Below, in pieces: positions 31,394 through 40,481 of a stretch of 64,000 bases of DNA. Under the pieces are notes generated by a model that saw only the letters and a list, made by a program, of their open reading frames with translations, was not told the origin of the DNA and did not search any database. A program made the translations under genes and the position numbers. Each line of letters opens with the position of its first letter. The first letter of the stretch is position 1. The DNA is from Pseudidiomarina insulisalsae (GTDB taxonomy: Bacteria; Pseudomonadota; Gammaproteobacteria; Enterobacterales; Alteromonadaceae): the NCBI RefSeq assembly GCF_003987065.1, contig NZ_PIPY01000006.1:62001-126000 (forward strand). The letters are read 5' to 3'.

Positions 31394-32023
31394 ATGAGTC
31401 ACTATTTCAGTATTCACCCAGAAAATCCACAAGCCCGTTTAATTCAGCAGGCGGTGGAAATTATCATGCAGGGCGGCGTCGCGGTCTATCCGACGGACTC
31501 AGGCTATGCGCTGGGGTGCCGTATGGGTGAAAAAAATGCGATAGAGCGCATATGCCGCATACGTGATTTGGATAAAGAGCACCATTTCACCCTCATGTGC
31601 CGTGATTTGTCCGAGTTATCGACCTATGCGCGCGTCGATAATATTGCTTTTCGCCTGTTAAAGAACAATACCCCCGGTCCTTATACCTTTATTCTTAAGG
31701 CTACCAAGGAAGTGCCAAAGCGCTTGCTGAACGCAAAACGAAAAACGATCGGTATTCGCGTCTCTGATGATCCTATTTGTGTCGCTTTACTGGAGGCATT
31801 AGGCGAGCCGCTGATGTCCACCAGTCTGATCTTAGGTGATAATGACTTTGCCGAATCCGATCCCTATGAGATTCGTGACCAGTTAGATAATCAGGTTGAT
31901 GTGATTATTGATGGCGAGCACCGCGGGCAGGCGCCCACCACCGTGGTTGATCTGGCTGATGACGAAGTCGTGGTGACCCGGGTGGGAGCAGGCGACCCTT
32001 CACCTTTTGAACAAAGCCGTTAG
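31394..32023 (+). CDS. yciO: YciO, Sua5/YrdC-like protein
   Basis: A 209-aa YrdC-fold protein. It carries the family pattern GGVAVYPTDSGYALGCRM, LDKEHHFTLMCRDLSELSTY, GPYTFILKATKEVPKRL and RKTIGIRVSDDPIC. It is the YciO branch, related to the threonylcarbamoyl-AMP synthases TsaC and Sua5 but with an uncertain role; it is not assumed to be the essential t6A enzyme. Located between rnm and scpA. Confidence 0.92.
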   Translation: MSHYFSIHPENPQARLIQQAVEIIMQGGVAVYPTDSGYALGCRMGEKNAIERICRIRDLDKEHHFTLMCRDLSELSTYARVDNIAFRLLKNNTPGPYTFILKATKEVPKRLLNAKRKTIGIRVSDDPICVALLEALGEPLMSTSLILGDNDFAESDPYEIRDQLDNQVDVIIDGEHRGQAPTTVVDLADDEVVVTRVGAGDPSPFEQSR

Positions 32024-32049
32024 GGCATGTGCAGGAGCAGATACGAGCA

Positions 32050-32880
32050 ATGACCGAAAAGCTTTCTGCACCACAGCAACAATCGCTGCCGCTGGGGTTT
32101 GTCCGCGGCGAGCCCGTCATTGATAAGCCTGAAGATCTTTACATTCCGCCTGATGCACTGGAGCTTATTTTAGAGAGCTTTTCCGGGCCGATGGATCTGT
32201 TACTGTATTTAATCCGACGTCAGAAGCTGGAAATTACTGAGCTGCCCATTTTGCCGATCACCCGGCAATATATGGAATACGTCGAAATGATGAAAGAGTT
32301 GAAGCTCGAGCTTGCGGCCGATTACCTGGTCATGGCAGCTATGCTGGCAGAGATAAAAAGCCGAATGCTGTTACCGCGGCCGCCGGCTGAGGACGATGAC
32401 GAAGTCGATCCCCGTGCCGAGCTGGTCCGTCGGTTACAAGAATACGAAGCCATTCGGACGGGCGCTGGCTATCTTGATGAAATGCCGCAGACCGGCCGTG
32501 ATCATTTTGTCGCGCATGCCGCCACCGATGCTAAACAGCATGTGCAGCAACAACTGCCTGAGATTGCGCTGGCCGAACTAGCGGTTGCTTTTGCCCACGC
32601 TATGGCACAGGCAGAGTTGCAGCATCACCATCAGGTGCAGCGCGAAAAACTGTCAACGCGTGAGCGTATGAGCCGCATTCTCGATCTGCTGCAAACCCGT
32701 TCGCGGCTACGTTTTGCTGACTTATTTTCGCCCGAAGAAGGTAAACCGGGCGTTGTGGTCAGTTTTTTAGCCGTTTTGGAGCTGGTAAAAGAAGCATTGA
32801 TCGACGTGGTCCAGGTCGATGCGTTTAGTGAAATTCATATCGCAAATCGTGGTCAGGTTTATGCAGAAGCATCAGATTAA
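32050..32880 (+). CDS. scpA: segregation and condensation protein A
   Basis: ScpA is the kleisin that, with ScpB, bridges SMC heads in chromosome condensation. The N-terminal kleisin motif is FSGPMDLLLYLIRRQKLEIT followed by ELPILPITRQYMEYVE. The C-terminal winged helix is near the end (VVVSFLAVLELVKEALIDVV). No smc gene is in the window. Length is 276 aa from the ATG at 32050, which has AGGAG about 12 nt upstream; a GTG at 32029 would add seven residues. The scpB start overlaps its last codons. Confidence 0.93.
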   Translation: MTEKLSAPQQQSLPLGFVRGEPVIDKPEDLYIPPDALELILESFSGPMDLLLYLIRRQKLEITELPILPITRQYMEYVEMMKELKLELAADYLVMAAMLAEIKSRMLLPRPPAEDDDEVDPRAELVRRLQEYEAIRTGAGYLDEMPQTGRDHFVAHAATDAKQHVQQQLPEIALAELAVAFAHAMAQAELQHHHQVQREKLSTRERMSRILDLLQTRSRLRFADLFSPEEGKPGVVVSFLAVLELVKEALIDVVQVDAFSEIHIANRGQVYAEASD

Positions 32881-33463
32881 ACAGTTAATTGAAGCCCTGC
32901 TGTTCGTTACTGAATCGCCGCTGTCGGTGGCGCAACTGGCGGACTATCTGAGCGAGCATGGTATGGATGCCAGCCGCAACCAGATTCGTGAAGTACTTCA
33001 GGAATTACAGTTTGATTATCAGGAGCGGGGCATACAGTTACATCAGGTGGCATCGGGTTACAGATTTCAGACGCGCGCTGAATTAGGTGGTATAATTGCC
33101 GGCCTGTGGCAGGAGAAGCCGCCGAAGTATTCCCAGGCGCTGCTTGAAACTTTAGCGCTGATTGCCTACCGCCAGCCAATTACCCGTGGCGATATTGAAG
33201 AAGTACGTGGTGTCAGCGTCAGTTCGCAGATCATGAAAACCTTGCAGGAGCGCGGCTGGGTTAAAGTGGTAGGGCATCGCGAGGTGCCCGGAAGACCACA
33301 GCTGTATGCCACCACCAATGAGTTTTTAGACTATTTTAATTTACAGGATTTATCTGAGTTACCTGCTATTCCAGAGCCCCCGCAAAAGGCATCGAATACA
33401 GGGCCAGTTGCTCAAGAAAAAACCGCTGAGACAGCGCCAGAAGAGAGTGAAAGCGCCCCATGA
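32861..33463 (+). CDS. scpB: segregation and condensation protein B
   Basis: ScpB is a dimer of winged-helix domains that binds ScpA. The 200-aa protein has the first domain ([20 protein letters not shown]) and the second with [20 protein letters not shown] followed by [20 protein letters not shown]. The acidic, Pro-rich tail of about 40 residues is disordered. The ATG at 32861 lies 20 nt inside scpA; the frame is open 14 codons further up, but the family start fits here. Confidence 0.94.
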   Translation: MQKHQIKQLIEALLFVTESPLSVAQLADYLSEHGMDASRNQIREVLQELQFDYQERGIQLHQVASGYRFQTRAELGGIIAGLWQEKPPKYSQALLETLALIAYRQPITRGDIEEVRGVSVSSQIMKTLQERGWVKVVGHREVPGRPQLYATTNEFLDYFNLQDLSELPAIPEPPQKASNTGPVAQEKTAETAPEESESAP

Positions 33464-34317
33464 GTGAGAAATTACAGAAAGTTTTAGCCCGTTCAGGCCA
33501 TGGTTCCCGTCGCGAACTGGAAGCAATGATTGCTGCTGGACGGGTGAGTGTCAATGGCCAGATTGCCAGTCTAGGTGAGCGTATTGATGCTGACGCTAAA
33601 GTGCGGATCGACGGCCATGAAGTCACCATTAAGCCTCCTGAGGACGTGGTATGTCGTGTCCTGATGTACCATAAGCCTGAAGGTGAATTATGTACCCGTA
33701 AGGACCCCGAGGGGCGCCCGACGGTGTACGATCGTTTGCCGCGGGTACAGGGTGCGCGCTGGGTCGCAGTCGGTCGGCTGGATGTGAATACTTCTGGTTT
33801 GCTGCTATTTACGACAGACGGTGAGCTGGCGAATCGTCTGATGCATCCCGGTCACCAAATTGAACGCGAGTACGCTGTACGGGTGTTTGGTGAAGTGACG
33901 GATGCGATGATTCGTAAACTCAGTAAAGGTGTGCAATTAGAGGACGGACCGGCAGCATTTAAAGAAATTAAGCGTACCGGTGGTGGCGAGGGCATGAACC
34001 AGTGGTTCCGGGTAGTGCTGACCGAAGGGCGTAACCGCGAAGTGCGGCGCCTGTGGGAGTCGCAAGGCGTCACTGTCAGCCGACTGATGCGGGTACGCTA
34101 CGGTTCCATCCGTCTTGAACAAGGGTTGCCACAAAGCGGCTGGGGTGAGTTGCCGCTCGAGCAAATTAACTACTTACGAGAACTGGTAGGGTTACCGCCC
34201 GAAGAGCGCACGTTTATCGATCCACGCAAGCAGGAGTCGCGCCAGAAGCGCTATGCCCGGGCACGCCGTAGCCAGGCCAAACGCCTACAGAATGCGAAAC
34301 AACGCAGCCGCAAATGA
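33460..34317 (+). CDS. rluB: 23S rRNA pseudouridine(2605) synthase
   Basis: RluB makes pseudouridine 2605 in 23S rRNA. The 285-aa protein has an N-terminal S4 RNA-binding domain ([20 protein letters not shown]) and the synthase domain with the catalytic Asp motif [35 protein letters not shown] also belongs to the synthase domain. The tail is strongly basic (about 35 residues). The scpAB-rluB order is widespread in gammaproteobacteria. It overlaps scpB and the next gene by 4 nt each. Confidence 0.95.
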   Translation: MSEKLQKVLARSGHGSRRELEAMIAAGRVSVNGQIASLGERIDADAKVRIDGHEVTIKPPEDVVCRVLMYHKPEGELCTRKDPEGRPTVYDRLPRVQGARWVAVGRLDVNTSGLLLFTTDGELANRLMHPGHQIEREYAVRVFGEVTDAMIRKLSKGVQLEDGPAAFKEIKRTGGGEGMNQWFRVVLTEGRNREVRRLWESQGVTVSRLMRVRYGSIRLEQGLPQSGWGELPLEQINYLRELVGLPPEERTFIDPRKQESRQKRYARARRSQAKRLQNAKQRSRK

Positions 34318-35321
34318 AACTTCTTGCCGACTGGCAATTAGCAGGACCTTTACTGACCTGCTGGCCCTATCGGAATGACGTCTGGCGTGGTAATGGCGAG
34401 TTTGTGCAACAGGCACTGCTGGCCATGCTCCACGCTATTTTGCCCTATTACCCGGTGACTCTGGCCATCCACCCGCCGCAACTGAACATTGCCCTACGTC
34501 AGCTACCACAGCAGCTAACCTGGCTGCCGCTGGCCTATGATGATGCCTGGATTCGAGATTTCGGGCCGTTATTTCGCTCAGGGCCGGGTGGGCTATCAGC
34601 AGTCGCGGGCCAATTCGACGGCTGGCAAGGTGTACATGGCGTCTATCAGCGCGATCAGCGCTTTGCTGCAGCGCTGGCGCATCGTCGCGCGCTGCCGTTA
34701 CATTCGTTACCCTTTATCTTTGAGGGGGGGATGTTAAGTCACGACGGTGCCGGTACAGCGGTGGTTCATGCGTGCAGCCTGCAACGCCGCAACCCGCAGT
34801 GGCGACTGGCCGCGCTGGAGCGCGAGTTAAAACGCGCATTAGGGTTGCAACAAATCATTTGGTTGCATCAGGCACTGAGCGCGGATGAAACTGGCGGTCA
34901 TACCGACAACCAGTTGCAGTTCGTTGACGCGCATTCCATTGTCTATGTTACCAGTACCGATGATCCCGCCTGGAATGAAGAAGTGGCGACTTTGCAACGG
35001 CAACCCTGGGGCCGGGCCTATCGCTGGATTGAATTGCCCGCCGCGCAACAGGTAACTGACGCGGTCGATATTTATCACGATGTCCGCCGCCGTGCCGGTG
35101 TTCAGCGGCGCGGCCAGCGGCCTTTACTTTGCAGTTATGCCAATTTGCTCAGGCTGCCTGGCGCGTTGGTCGTACCACAATTTGGCCTGGCAGACGACAG
35201 CGCTGCTGTCGCAGGATTACAGCAGGCCTTTCCTGAACTGGCGGTGATACCTGTCGACGCACTCGAAATGGTCCGCGGTGGTGGCGGTCCACACTGCCTG
35301 AGCTTAGTTTTGCCGGGCTAA
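34314..35321 (+). CDS. agmatine deiminase family protein
   Basis: A 335-aa member of the agmatine deiminase / bacterial peptidylarginine deiminase superfamily (guanidino-group modifying, beta/alpha propeller). Visible active-site elements are [10 protein letters not shown] (about residue 75), EGGMLSHDG (about residue 137), and [14 protein letters not shown] with the catalytic His. [11 protein letters not shown] at the C-terminus carries the catalytic Cys. Agmatine deiminase would give N-carbamoylputrescine for polyamine synthesis, but no aguB or speA is nearby, so the substrate is unproven. It is shorter than most family members (about 350-370 aa). The ATG overlaps the rluB stop, so it is translated with an rRNA-modification gene. 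Confidence 0.85.
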   Translation: MKLLADWQLAGPLLTCWPYRNDVWRGNGEFVQQALLAMLHAILPYYPVTLAIHPPQLNIALRQLPQQLTWLPLAYDDAWIRDFGPLFRSGPGGLSAVAGQFDGWQGVHGVYQRDQRFAAALAHRRALPLHSLPFIFEGGMLSHDGAGTAVVHACSLQRRNPQWRLAALERELKRALGLQQIIWLHQALSADETGGHTDNQLQFVDAHSIVYVTSTDDPAWNEEVATLQRQPWGRAYRWIELPAAQQVTDAVDIYHDVRRRAGVQRRGQRPLLCSYANLLRLPGALVVPQFGLADDSAAVAGLQQAFPELAVIPVDALEMVRGGGGPHCLSLVLPG

Positions 35322-36002
35322 CAGGAAGATCACCTCGACCTGTGCCTCAACGGTTTGCTGACCGGGAAGACTGACATTGCTGCCACTGTCGCTCATCTCG
35401 GCCATACGATAGCGCATGACCGGCGCTTGTTGCATGCTTTCACGGATCTCGCGGATACCGATGATCTGGGTGCCCGCAGCCGTTGCCATATGTTCTGCTT
35501 TTGCCCGCGCGTTCATAATAGCTTGCGCGACCGTCTGGCGATAAAGTTCTTCCGCGTCACTGATACGATAGCTCGGCTCGTTAATACGTTGCACACCGTT
35601 ACGTAATGCGTATTCAAGAAAATCGGTATGCAACTGCGGCTCGGTAAAGTCGACCACCATGCGGCGATTGACCTGGTACCCTGTCAGCTTTTGCTCACCC
35701 TCAGTGTACCGGTATTGTGGAAACAGCCGAATTGCGTACGACTGGATATGCCTTTCCGCCACGCCTTGTTGACGCAGATAGTTAAGTAGATTGGCAGTGA
35801 TGTCGTCGACGTGTGCTTTCAGCGCCGGGATATCCATGCCTGAACGCTCGATATTCAAAGTCAGCTGCACCTCGTCAGGCGTGGCCTCGACAGTGGCACT
35901 GCCGGCCACGGTCAAAGTGGAGGGCGTTACCTCAGGCGCTGGTTGGCAGGCAACCAGAGACAGGCTGGCAGCAATCATAAAAAATGGGATCAAACGACGC
36001 AT
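35304..36002 (-). CDS. SIMPL-domain (DUF541) lipoprotein
   Basis: A 232-aa lipoprotein. The signal peptide ends in a lipobox LVAC with Cys19. The mature part is a SIMPL/DUF541 domain: LTVAGSATVEATPDEVQLTL, SYAIRLFPQYRYTEGEQKLTG and ending [16 protein letters not shown]. Members form ring-like oligomers in the periplasm; roles are mostly unknown (E. coli YggE has been linked to oxidative stress). Residue +2 after the Cys is Gln, so outer-membrane sorting is likely. The 3' end overlaps the convergent deiminase gene by 18 nt. Confidence 0.88.
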   Translation of the reverse strand: MRRLIPFFMIAASLSLVACQPAPEVTPSTLTVAGSATVEATPDEVQLTLNIERSGMDIPALKAHVDDITANLLNYLRQQGVAERHIQSYAIRLFPQYRYTEGEQKLTGYQVNRRMVVDFTEPQLHTDFLEYALRNGVQRINEPSYRISDAEELYRQTVAQAIMNARAKAEHMATAAGTQIIGIREIRESMQQAPVMRYRMAEMSDSGSNVSLPGQQTVEAQVEVIFLLARQN

Positions 36003-36121
36003 AAGGCTTCCTTTTCAGTAATAGACGTTGATGGAGCTATGTGGCTCAACAGTTGTAATTATAGAGTGTAAACTAAAGAAAAAATTCCCGCAGCGAAGAC
36101 AGATAATCCAGAGGAGTGGTG

Positions 36122-36589
36122 ATGATTTCTGATCAACAGCTACAAGCTGAAGAAACGCTTGTGCGCTTGCTTGGCCGGCGTGAACACAGTGCTTTCGAGT
36201 TACAGCAAAAACTGCGTCAGCGTGGCTTTGCCGACACCGTTATCGCCACAGTACTGGCCAAAGCACAGCAACAGGGCTGGCAATCTGATGCGCGGTATAC
36301 CGAGATTTGGCTTAGGCAAGCATTGGCGAGCGGTAATGGCTGGCTAAGAATTAAGGCCAATGCAACGGGCAAAGGCATTGATGAACAGCTGCTGCAACAA
36401 GCCTTGCGAACCGCCGCCCCGGACTGGCAGGAGCTCTGCTTTCAGCGCTTGTGTAAAAAGTTTGGCGAGCAAGCGCCCGAGACGCGTCAGCAGCGCGATA
36501 AAATAATGCGCCATTTATTGAACCGTGGCTTTCGCTTTGACGAAATAAAAGCCGCGCTGCAACAGCTGTCTGATATGTCAGCGCACTAG
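36122..36589 (+). CDS. recX: RecX-family regulatory protein
   Basis: RecX binds RecA filaments and limits their extension. The 155-aa protein has the tandem three-helix repeats: LLGRREHSAFELQQKLRQRGF, then ARYTEIWLRQALASGNGW, and KIMRHLLNRGFRFDEIKAAL at the end. The ATG at 36122 has GAGGAG 5 nt upstream. It precedes alaS, as in E. coli, but recA is not upstream; a SIMPL lipoprotein gene lies there in the opposite direction. I found no LexA-type box in the 113-nt region upstream. Confidence 0.85.
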   Translation: MISDQQLQAEETLVRLLGRREHSAFELQQKLRQRGFADTVIATVLAKAQQQGWQSDARYTEIWLRQALASGNGWLRIKANATGKGIDEQLLQQALRTAAPDWQELCFQRLCKKFGEQAPETRQQRDKIMRHLLNRGFRFDEIKAALQQLSDMSAH

Positions 36590-36673
36590 TCGAAAGTTTC
36601 CATTCGTGCTAGTCTTGCGCGCTAAATAACCGAAAATTTTCACCCCCCGATAAGTTGTAACAGGAAAGTGTTC

Positions 36674-39274
36674 ATGAGTATGACTAGCGCGCAAATCCGT
36701 GAAGCGTTTTTGTCCTATTTTGCTGAGCGAGGCCATCAACGCGTGCCCTCAGCATCATTAATTCCAGCGAATGACCCGACGTTGCTGTTTACCAACGCCG
36801 GCATGGTGCCCTTTAAAGATGTTTTTTTAGGCGACGAGCAACGTGATTACAATCGCGCAACCTCATCGCAGCGCTGTCTGCGCGCTGGCGGCAAGCATAA
36901 TGACCTGGAAAATGTAGGCTACACCGCAAGGCATCACACTTTCTTTGAAATGCTTGGTAACTTCAGCTTCGGTGATTACTTTAAGCGCGAAGCCATTGAA
37001 TATGCCTGGGACTTCCTGACCGGCGTATTACAGTTGCCGAAGGAAAAGCTATGGGTGACGGTTTTTACCGAAGACGATGAGGCTTATGACATCTGGGCGA
37101 AAGAGATTGGCGTACCGGAAGATCGTATTTCGCGTATCGGTGAAAAAGATAACTTCTGGGCCATGGGGGACACGGGGCCCTGCGGTCCATGTTCAGAGAT
37201 TTTTTATGACCACGGTGAAGAAGTCTGGGGTGGACCGCCGGGAACGGCAGAAGAAGACGGCGACCGCTATATTGAGATTTGGAATCTGGTCTTCATGCAG
37301 TATAACCGCCAGGCCGATGGCACCCTGGAGCCATTGCCGAAGCCTTCAGTTGATACCGGCATGGGACTGGAGCGTATTGCGGCGGTGTTGCAGCATGTCC
37401 ACAGCAACTATGACATCGACCTGTTCCAGGCGCTGATTAAAGAAGCCGCCGAGATTATCGGTCATGATGATCTGGATAATAAATCGTTGCGCGTTATTGC
37501 CGATCACATTCGCTCCTGTAGCTTCCTGATTGCCGATGGCGTGCAACCGTCGAATGAGGGCCGCGGCTATGTGTTACGACGCATCATCCGGCGTGCGGTC
37601 CGTCATGGCAACATGCTGGGCGCACAGGGCGCATTCTTTTATAAATTGGTACCGGCATTAATTGCGCAAATGGGGCAGGCCTACCCTGAGCTGGTAGATA
37701 AAGAAAAAGTGATCATCGACGCGCTGGCGCGTGAAGAGGAGCAGTTTGGCAAAACTCTCGAACGCGGGCTGGTCATTTTAAATGACGCGCTGACATCACT
37801 GAGCGGTAAGGTAATTCCTGGTGAAGTGGTGTTTAAGCTCTATGACACCTATGGCTTCCCGGTTGATTTAACTGCTGATATTGCCCGTGAAAAAGAGCTT
37901 ACCATTGATGTTGAAGGCTTTGAAAAACAAATGGCGGCCCAACGCAAGCGTGCGCAGCAGGCGTCGCAATTTGGCGTGGATTACAACGAGCGACTGAAAT
38001 CAGCTCAGCGTAGCGAGTTTACCGGTTATGGTGCAACAGCTGGTAGCAGCGAGATTGTTGAACTGTTTGCCGATGGCAAGCCCGTGGAGCAACTCGAGGC
38101 CGGCCAGCAGGGCGTCGTAGTATTATCACAGACGCCTTTTTATGCCGAAAGCGGTGGGCAGATCGGCGATACCGGCCGTTTACACGCAAGTGGCGGCGAC
38201 TTTGTCGTTGAAGATACCCAGTATATCGGTAAGGCGATTGCTCACCATGGACGTGCGGAAGTTAATTTGGCGGTGGGCGACAAAGTAGAAGCTGAAATCG
38301 ATGCGGAACGTCGCGAGTCGGTGAAACGCAACCATAGTGCGACCCACTTAGTGCACGCAGCACTGCGCAATATTCTGGGCGAACACGTGACCCAAAAAGG
38401 CAGTTTGGTGACCGCTGACCGTCTGCGTTTTGATTTCTCACATTTTGCGGCAGTAACCGCAGAAGAGATGGATGCGATTGAGCGCCAGGTCAATGAAGAG
38501 ATTGTCCGCAACCATGAGCTGGCCACCGCAGTGATGCCAATTGAGGAAGCGAAAAAAGCGGGTGCCATGGCCTTGTTCGGTGAAAAGTACGACGAGGACG
38601 TACGGGTCGTACGGATGGGCGATTACTCCATGGAGCTGTGTGGTGGAACCCACGTCAAGCGCACTGGTGATATCGGCAGCTTCCGGATTATCAGTGAGCT
38701 TGGCATCGCTTCTGGTGTGCGCCGGATTGAGGCTGTTACCGGACTTGGTGCGCTGCGTTATGCGCAGCAACAGCAACAGCTGCTACGCACCAGTGCCGGT
38801 TTACTTAAAGCCGAGCCCGGGCAATTGCCTGAGCGTATTCAGCAACAGCTGCAACGCAGCAAAGAGCTGGAGCGAACCGTTGCTGAGCTGCAGCAGCAAA
38901 TGGCGGCACAAGCCGGCGGTAGCCTGGTCGAAAATGCCCGGGAAATTGCTGGTCACAAAGTGATCCTCGCAGAATTGGACAACGTAGAAAGTAAGGCATT
39001 GCGAGGTATGGTTGATGATCTTAAGAATCAACTTGGTAGTGGCATCGTGGTGCTCGCGGTGGCGAACGACAACAAAGTGAGCCTGATTGTTGGCGTGACC
39101 AAAGATTTAACTGCTAAAGTGAAAGCTGGCGATGTTGTAAACGTTGCTGCGGCTGAAGTTGGTGGCAAGGGCGGTGGTCGTCCTGACATGGCACAGGCCG
39201 GCGGCAGCGACGCAAGCAAAATCCAGGCGGCTCTGGCAGCCGCGCAGGGTAAAATTGAGGAACTGCTGCAGTAA
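36674..39274 (+). CDS. alaS: alanyl-tRNA synthetase
   Basis: A class II synthetase of 866 aa (E. coli 876). The catalytic domain includes [20 protein letters not shown] and [20 protein letters not shown]. The editing domain has the HxxxH zinc-binding motif in [18 protein letters not shown] and the Cys/His pair in [12 protein letters not shown]. The C-terminal C-Ala domain ends [20 protein letters not shown]. The start is the ATG at 36674, with AGGA upstream and the family N-terminus. A TGCTAGTCT extended -10 element at 36607-36615 may be its promoter. csrA follows after 181 nt. Confidence 0.98.
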   Translation: MSMTSAQIREAFLSYFAERGHQRVPSASLIPANDPTLLFTNAGMVPFKDVFLGDEQRDYNRATSSQRCLRAGGKHNDLENVGYTARHHTFFEMLGNFSFGDYFKREAIEYAWDFLTGVLQLPKEKLWVTVFTEDDEAYDIWAKEIGVPEDRISRIGEKDNFWAMGDTGPCGPCSEIFYDHGEEVWGGPPGTAEEDGDRYIEIWNLVFMQYNRQADGTLEPLPKPSVDTGMGLERIAAVLQHVHSNYDIDLFQALIKEAAEIIGHDDLDNKSLRVIADHIRSCSFLIADGVQPSNEGRGYVLRRIIRRAVRHGNMLGAQGAFFYKLVPALIAQMGQAYPELVDKEKVIIDALAREEEQFGKTLERGLVILNDALTSLSGKVIPGEVVFKLYDTYGFPVDLTADIAREKELTIDVEGFEKQMAAQRKRAQQASQFGVDYNERLKSAQRSEFTGYGATAGSSEIVELFADGKPVEQLEAGQQGVVVLSQTPFYAESGGQIGDTGRLHASGGDFVVEDTQYIGKAIAHHGRAEVNLAVGDKVEAEIDAERRESVKRNHSATHLVHAALRNILGEHVTQKGSLVTADRLRFDFSHFAAVTAEEMDAIERQVNEEIVRNHELATAVMPIEEAKKAGAMALFGEKYDEDVRVVRMGDYSMELCGGTHVKRTGDIGSFRIISELGIASGVRRIEAVTGLGALRYAQQQQQLLRTSAGLLKAEPGQLPERIQQQLQRSKELERTVAELQQQMAAQAGGSLVENAREIAGHKVILAELDNVESKALRGMVDDLKNQLGSGIVVLAVANDNKVSLIVGVTKDLTAKVKAGDVVNVAAAEVGGKGGGRPDMAQAGGSDASKIQAALAAAQGKIEELLQ

Positions 39275-39455
39275 GCAACGTGAGGGTCAAATTAGACCCG
39301 CAAACGTGCTGTCATGGTTAGCATTTCCTTGCTAGAATGAAGGTTGCATGACATCTGGTGATGATTCATGCAACATAATTAGACTTAAAATCAGGCTGGT
39401 AGTGTGGTGTTTCTCATGGATGCCCACACATAAAAGTAGGGAAGGAGCAGGTAAC

Positions 39456-39647
39456 ATGTTGATCTTAACCCGTCGCGTGGGTGAGACCTTAATGATTGGA
39501 GATGAGGTCACAGTCACGGTTTTGGGTGTAAAAGGGAATCAGGTGCGTATTGGTGTCAATGCGCCCAAGGATGTCTCGGTACACCGGGAAGAAATTTATA
39601 TGCGAATTCAAGCGGAGCATCAGGACAAAAAGGACTCGTCCGAATAG
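39456..39647 (+). CDS. csrA: carbon storage regulator CsrA
   Basis: CsrA is a small dimeric RNA-binding protein that represses or stabilises mRNAs by binding GGA motifs. The 63-aa protein is typical: [40 protein letters not shown]. The frame is open 36 codons upstream, but the conserved MLILTRR start and an AAGGAG site fix the ATG at 39456. The ribosome-binding region AGGGAAGGAGCAGG holds GGA triplets and could be an autoregulatory CsrA site (inference). The alaS-csrA order is conserved in gammaproteobacteria. Confidence 0.98.
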
Positions 39648-39661
39648 TGCGATAGCTGAAT

Positions 39662-39695
39662 AAAAAGCTGATGAGCTATCATCAGCTTTTTTCGT
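39662..39695 (+). terminator. rho-independent terminator after csrA
   Basis: A perfect 12-bp stem, AAAAAGCTGATG (39662-39673) and CATCAGCTTTTT (39680-39691), with a 6-nt loop and a continuing T run. It lies 15 nt after the csrA stop. Confidence 0.93.
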
Positions 39696-39785
39696 CTTTA
39701 AGATAGAAAAATAAAGAGTTTTGCGGGAAATTTGCGCGAGATGTTTAAAAATCCCACAAACGCACTCTTTATTGGAAAAAATCGT

Positions 39786-39813
39786 TTGACATTATTTTCA
39801 GTGTCGCTAGAAT
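39786..39813 (+). promoter_or_regulatory. sigma-70 promoter of the tRNA-Ser/tRNA-Arg cluster
   Basis: A perfect TTGACA (39786-39791) and TAGAAT (39808-39813) with a 16-bp spacer, followed by a GC-containing discriminator. It lies 18 nt before the first tRNA, the usual distance for stable-RNA promoters. Confidence 0.75.
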
Positions 39814-39831
39814 TCATCGCCACAAGTAAGC

Positions 39832-39924
39832 GGTGAGGTGGCCGAGAGGCTGAAGGCGCTCCCCTGCTAAGGGAGTATAGGGTTTGTAGCCCTATCGAGG
39901 GTTCGAATCCCTCCCTCACCGCCA
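39832..39924 (+). tRNA. tRNA-Ser (anticodon GCT)
   Basis: A 93-nt type II tRNA. The acceptor GGTGAGG pairs with CCTCACC and CCA is encoded. The anticodon stem CTCCC/GGGAG encloses CTGCTAA, giving anticodon GCT, which reads AGU/AGC. A long variable arm with TAGGG/CCCTA is typical of tRNA-Ser. First of a three-tRNA cluster. Confidence 0.97.
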
Positions 39925-39938
39925 TTTGTTAGCAACAC

Positions 39939-40015
39939 GCGCTCGTAGCTCAACTGGATAGAGTACCTGGCTACGAACCAGGCGGTTGGAGGTTCGAGTC
40001 CTCCCGAGCGCGCCA
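39939..40015 (+). tRNA. tRNA-Arg (anticodon ACG), copy 1
   Basis: A 77-nt tRNA with acceptor GCGCTCG/CGAGCGC and encoded CCA. The anticodon stem CCTGG/CCAGG encloses CTACGAA, giving anticodon ACG. The A34 would be converted to inosine by TadA to read CGU/CGC/CGA. It is 14 nt after tRNA-Ser and identical to copy 2. Confidence 0.97.
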
Positions 40016-40040
40016 TTTGCTAACAGTGCAACCGAAAAGT

Positions 40041-40117
40041 GCGCTCGTAGCTCAACTGGATAGAGTACCTGGCTACGAACCAGGCGGTTGGAGGTTCGAG
40101 TCCTCCCGAGCGCGCCA
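40041..40117 (+). tRNA. tRNA-Arg (anticodon ACG), copy 2
   Basis: All 77 nt are identical to the copy at 39939-40015, and it lies 25 nt downstream. The tandem copy points to recent duplication or homogenisation and to high demand for CGN codons. No integrase or attachment-site duplication is seen next to it. Confidence 0.97.
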
Positions 40118-40228
40118 TTTCCTCTGTTTATACCTTCTATATGCCCCACTTAGGGCGACCCGTTAAAAAGTTGTGTTATCCTGCTTATAAGTTACGCTTA
40201 CTGATAAGGTTTTAGCGGCAGGTAAACT

Positions 40229-40462
40229 ATGCAACAACAACTTTCTGAAGCATTCACTATCATGCTGACCGGCATGATCACCGTTTTTGTGTTTTTAACG
40301 CTATTGCTGATGGCCATGGCACTTTTGCGTCGTTTTGCTATCCAGCCGCAGACCGATACAGCGACCTCTCAGTCAAGTGCAGCCCGCGAAACCTCGACCG
40401 ATAACCAGCGCCTTGCGGCTATTACTGCTGCGGTGCACGCCTATCGGCGCGATCACGAATAA
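40229..40462 (+). CDS. oadG: oxaloacetate decarboxylase gamma chain
   Basis: OadG is the small subunit that holds the Na+-pumping oxaloacetate decarboxylase together. The 77-aa protein has one transmembrane helix (about residues 12-34, TGMITVFVFLTLLLMAMALL) and a hydrophilic tail ending LAAITAAVHAYRRDHE. That tail matches the C-terminal pattern of the family. It begins the oadG-oadA-oadB operon. A weak promoter (TTAAAA, 17 bp, TATAAG) lies at 40163-40191. Confidence 0.93.
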   Translation: MQQQLSEAFTIMLTGMITVFVFLTLLLMAMALLRRFAIQPQTDTATSQSSAARETSTDNQRLAAITAAVHAYRRDHE

Positions 40463-40481
40463 CAATTAGCAGGAGCTTAGC

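Noticed and set aside
36003-36121. A LexA (SOS) box before recX
   Set aside because: No CTGT-N8-ACAG-like palindrome is seen in the region.
39832-40117. tRNA cluster as an integration site of a genomic island
   Set aside because: No integrase, no repeated tRNA 3' fragment and only housekeeping genes follow.
39916-40149. A minus-strand reading frame with two near-identical halves
   Set aside because: The duplicated peptide is the reverse-strand reading of the two identical tRNA-Arg genes.
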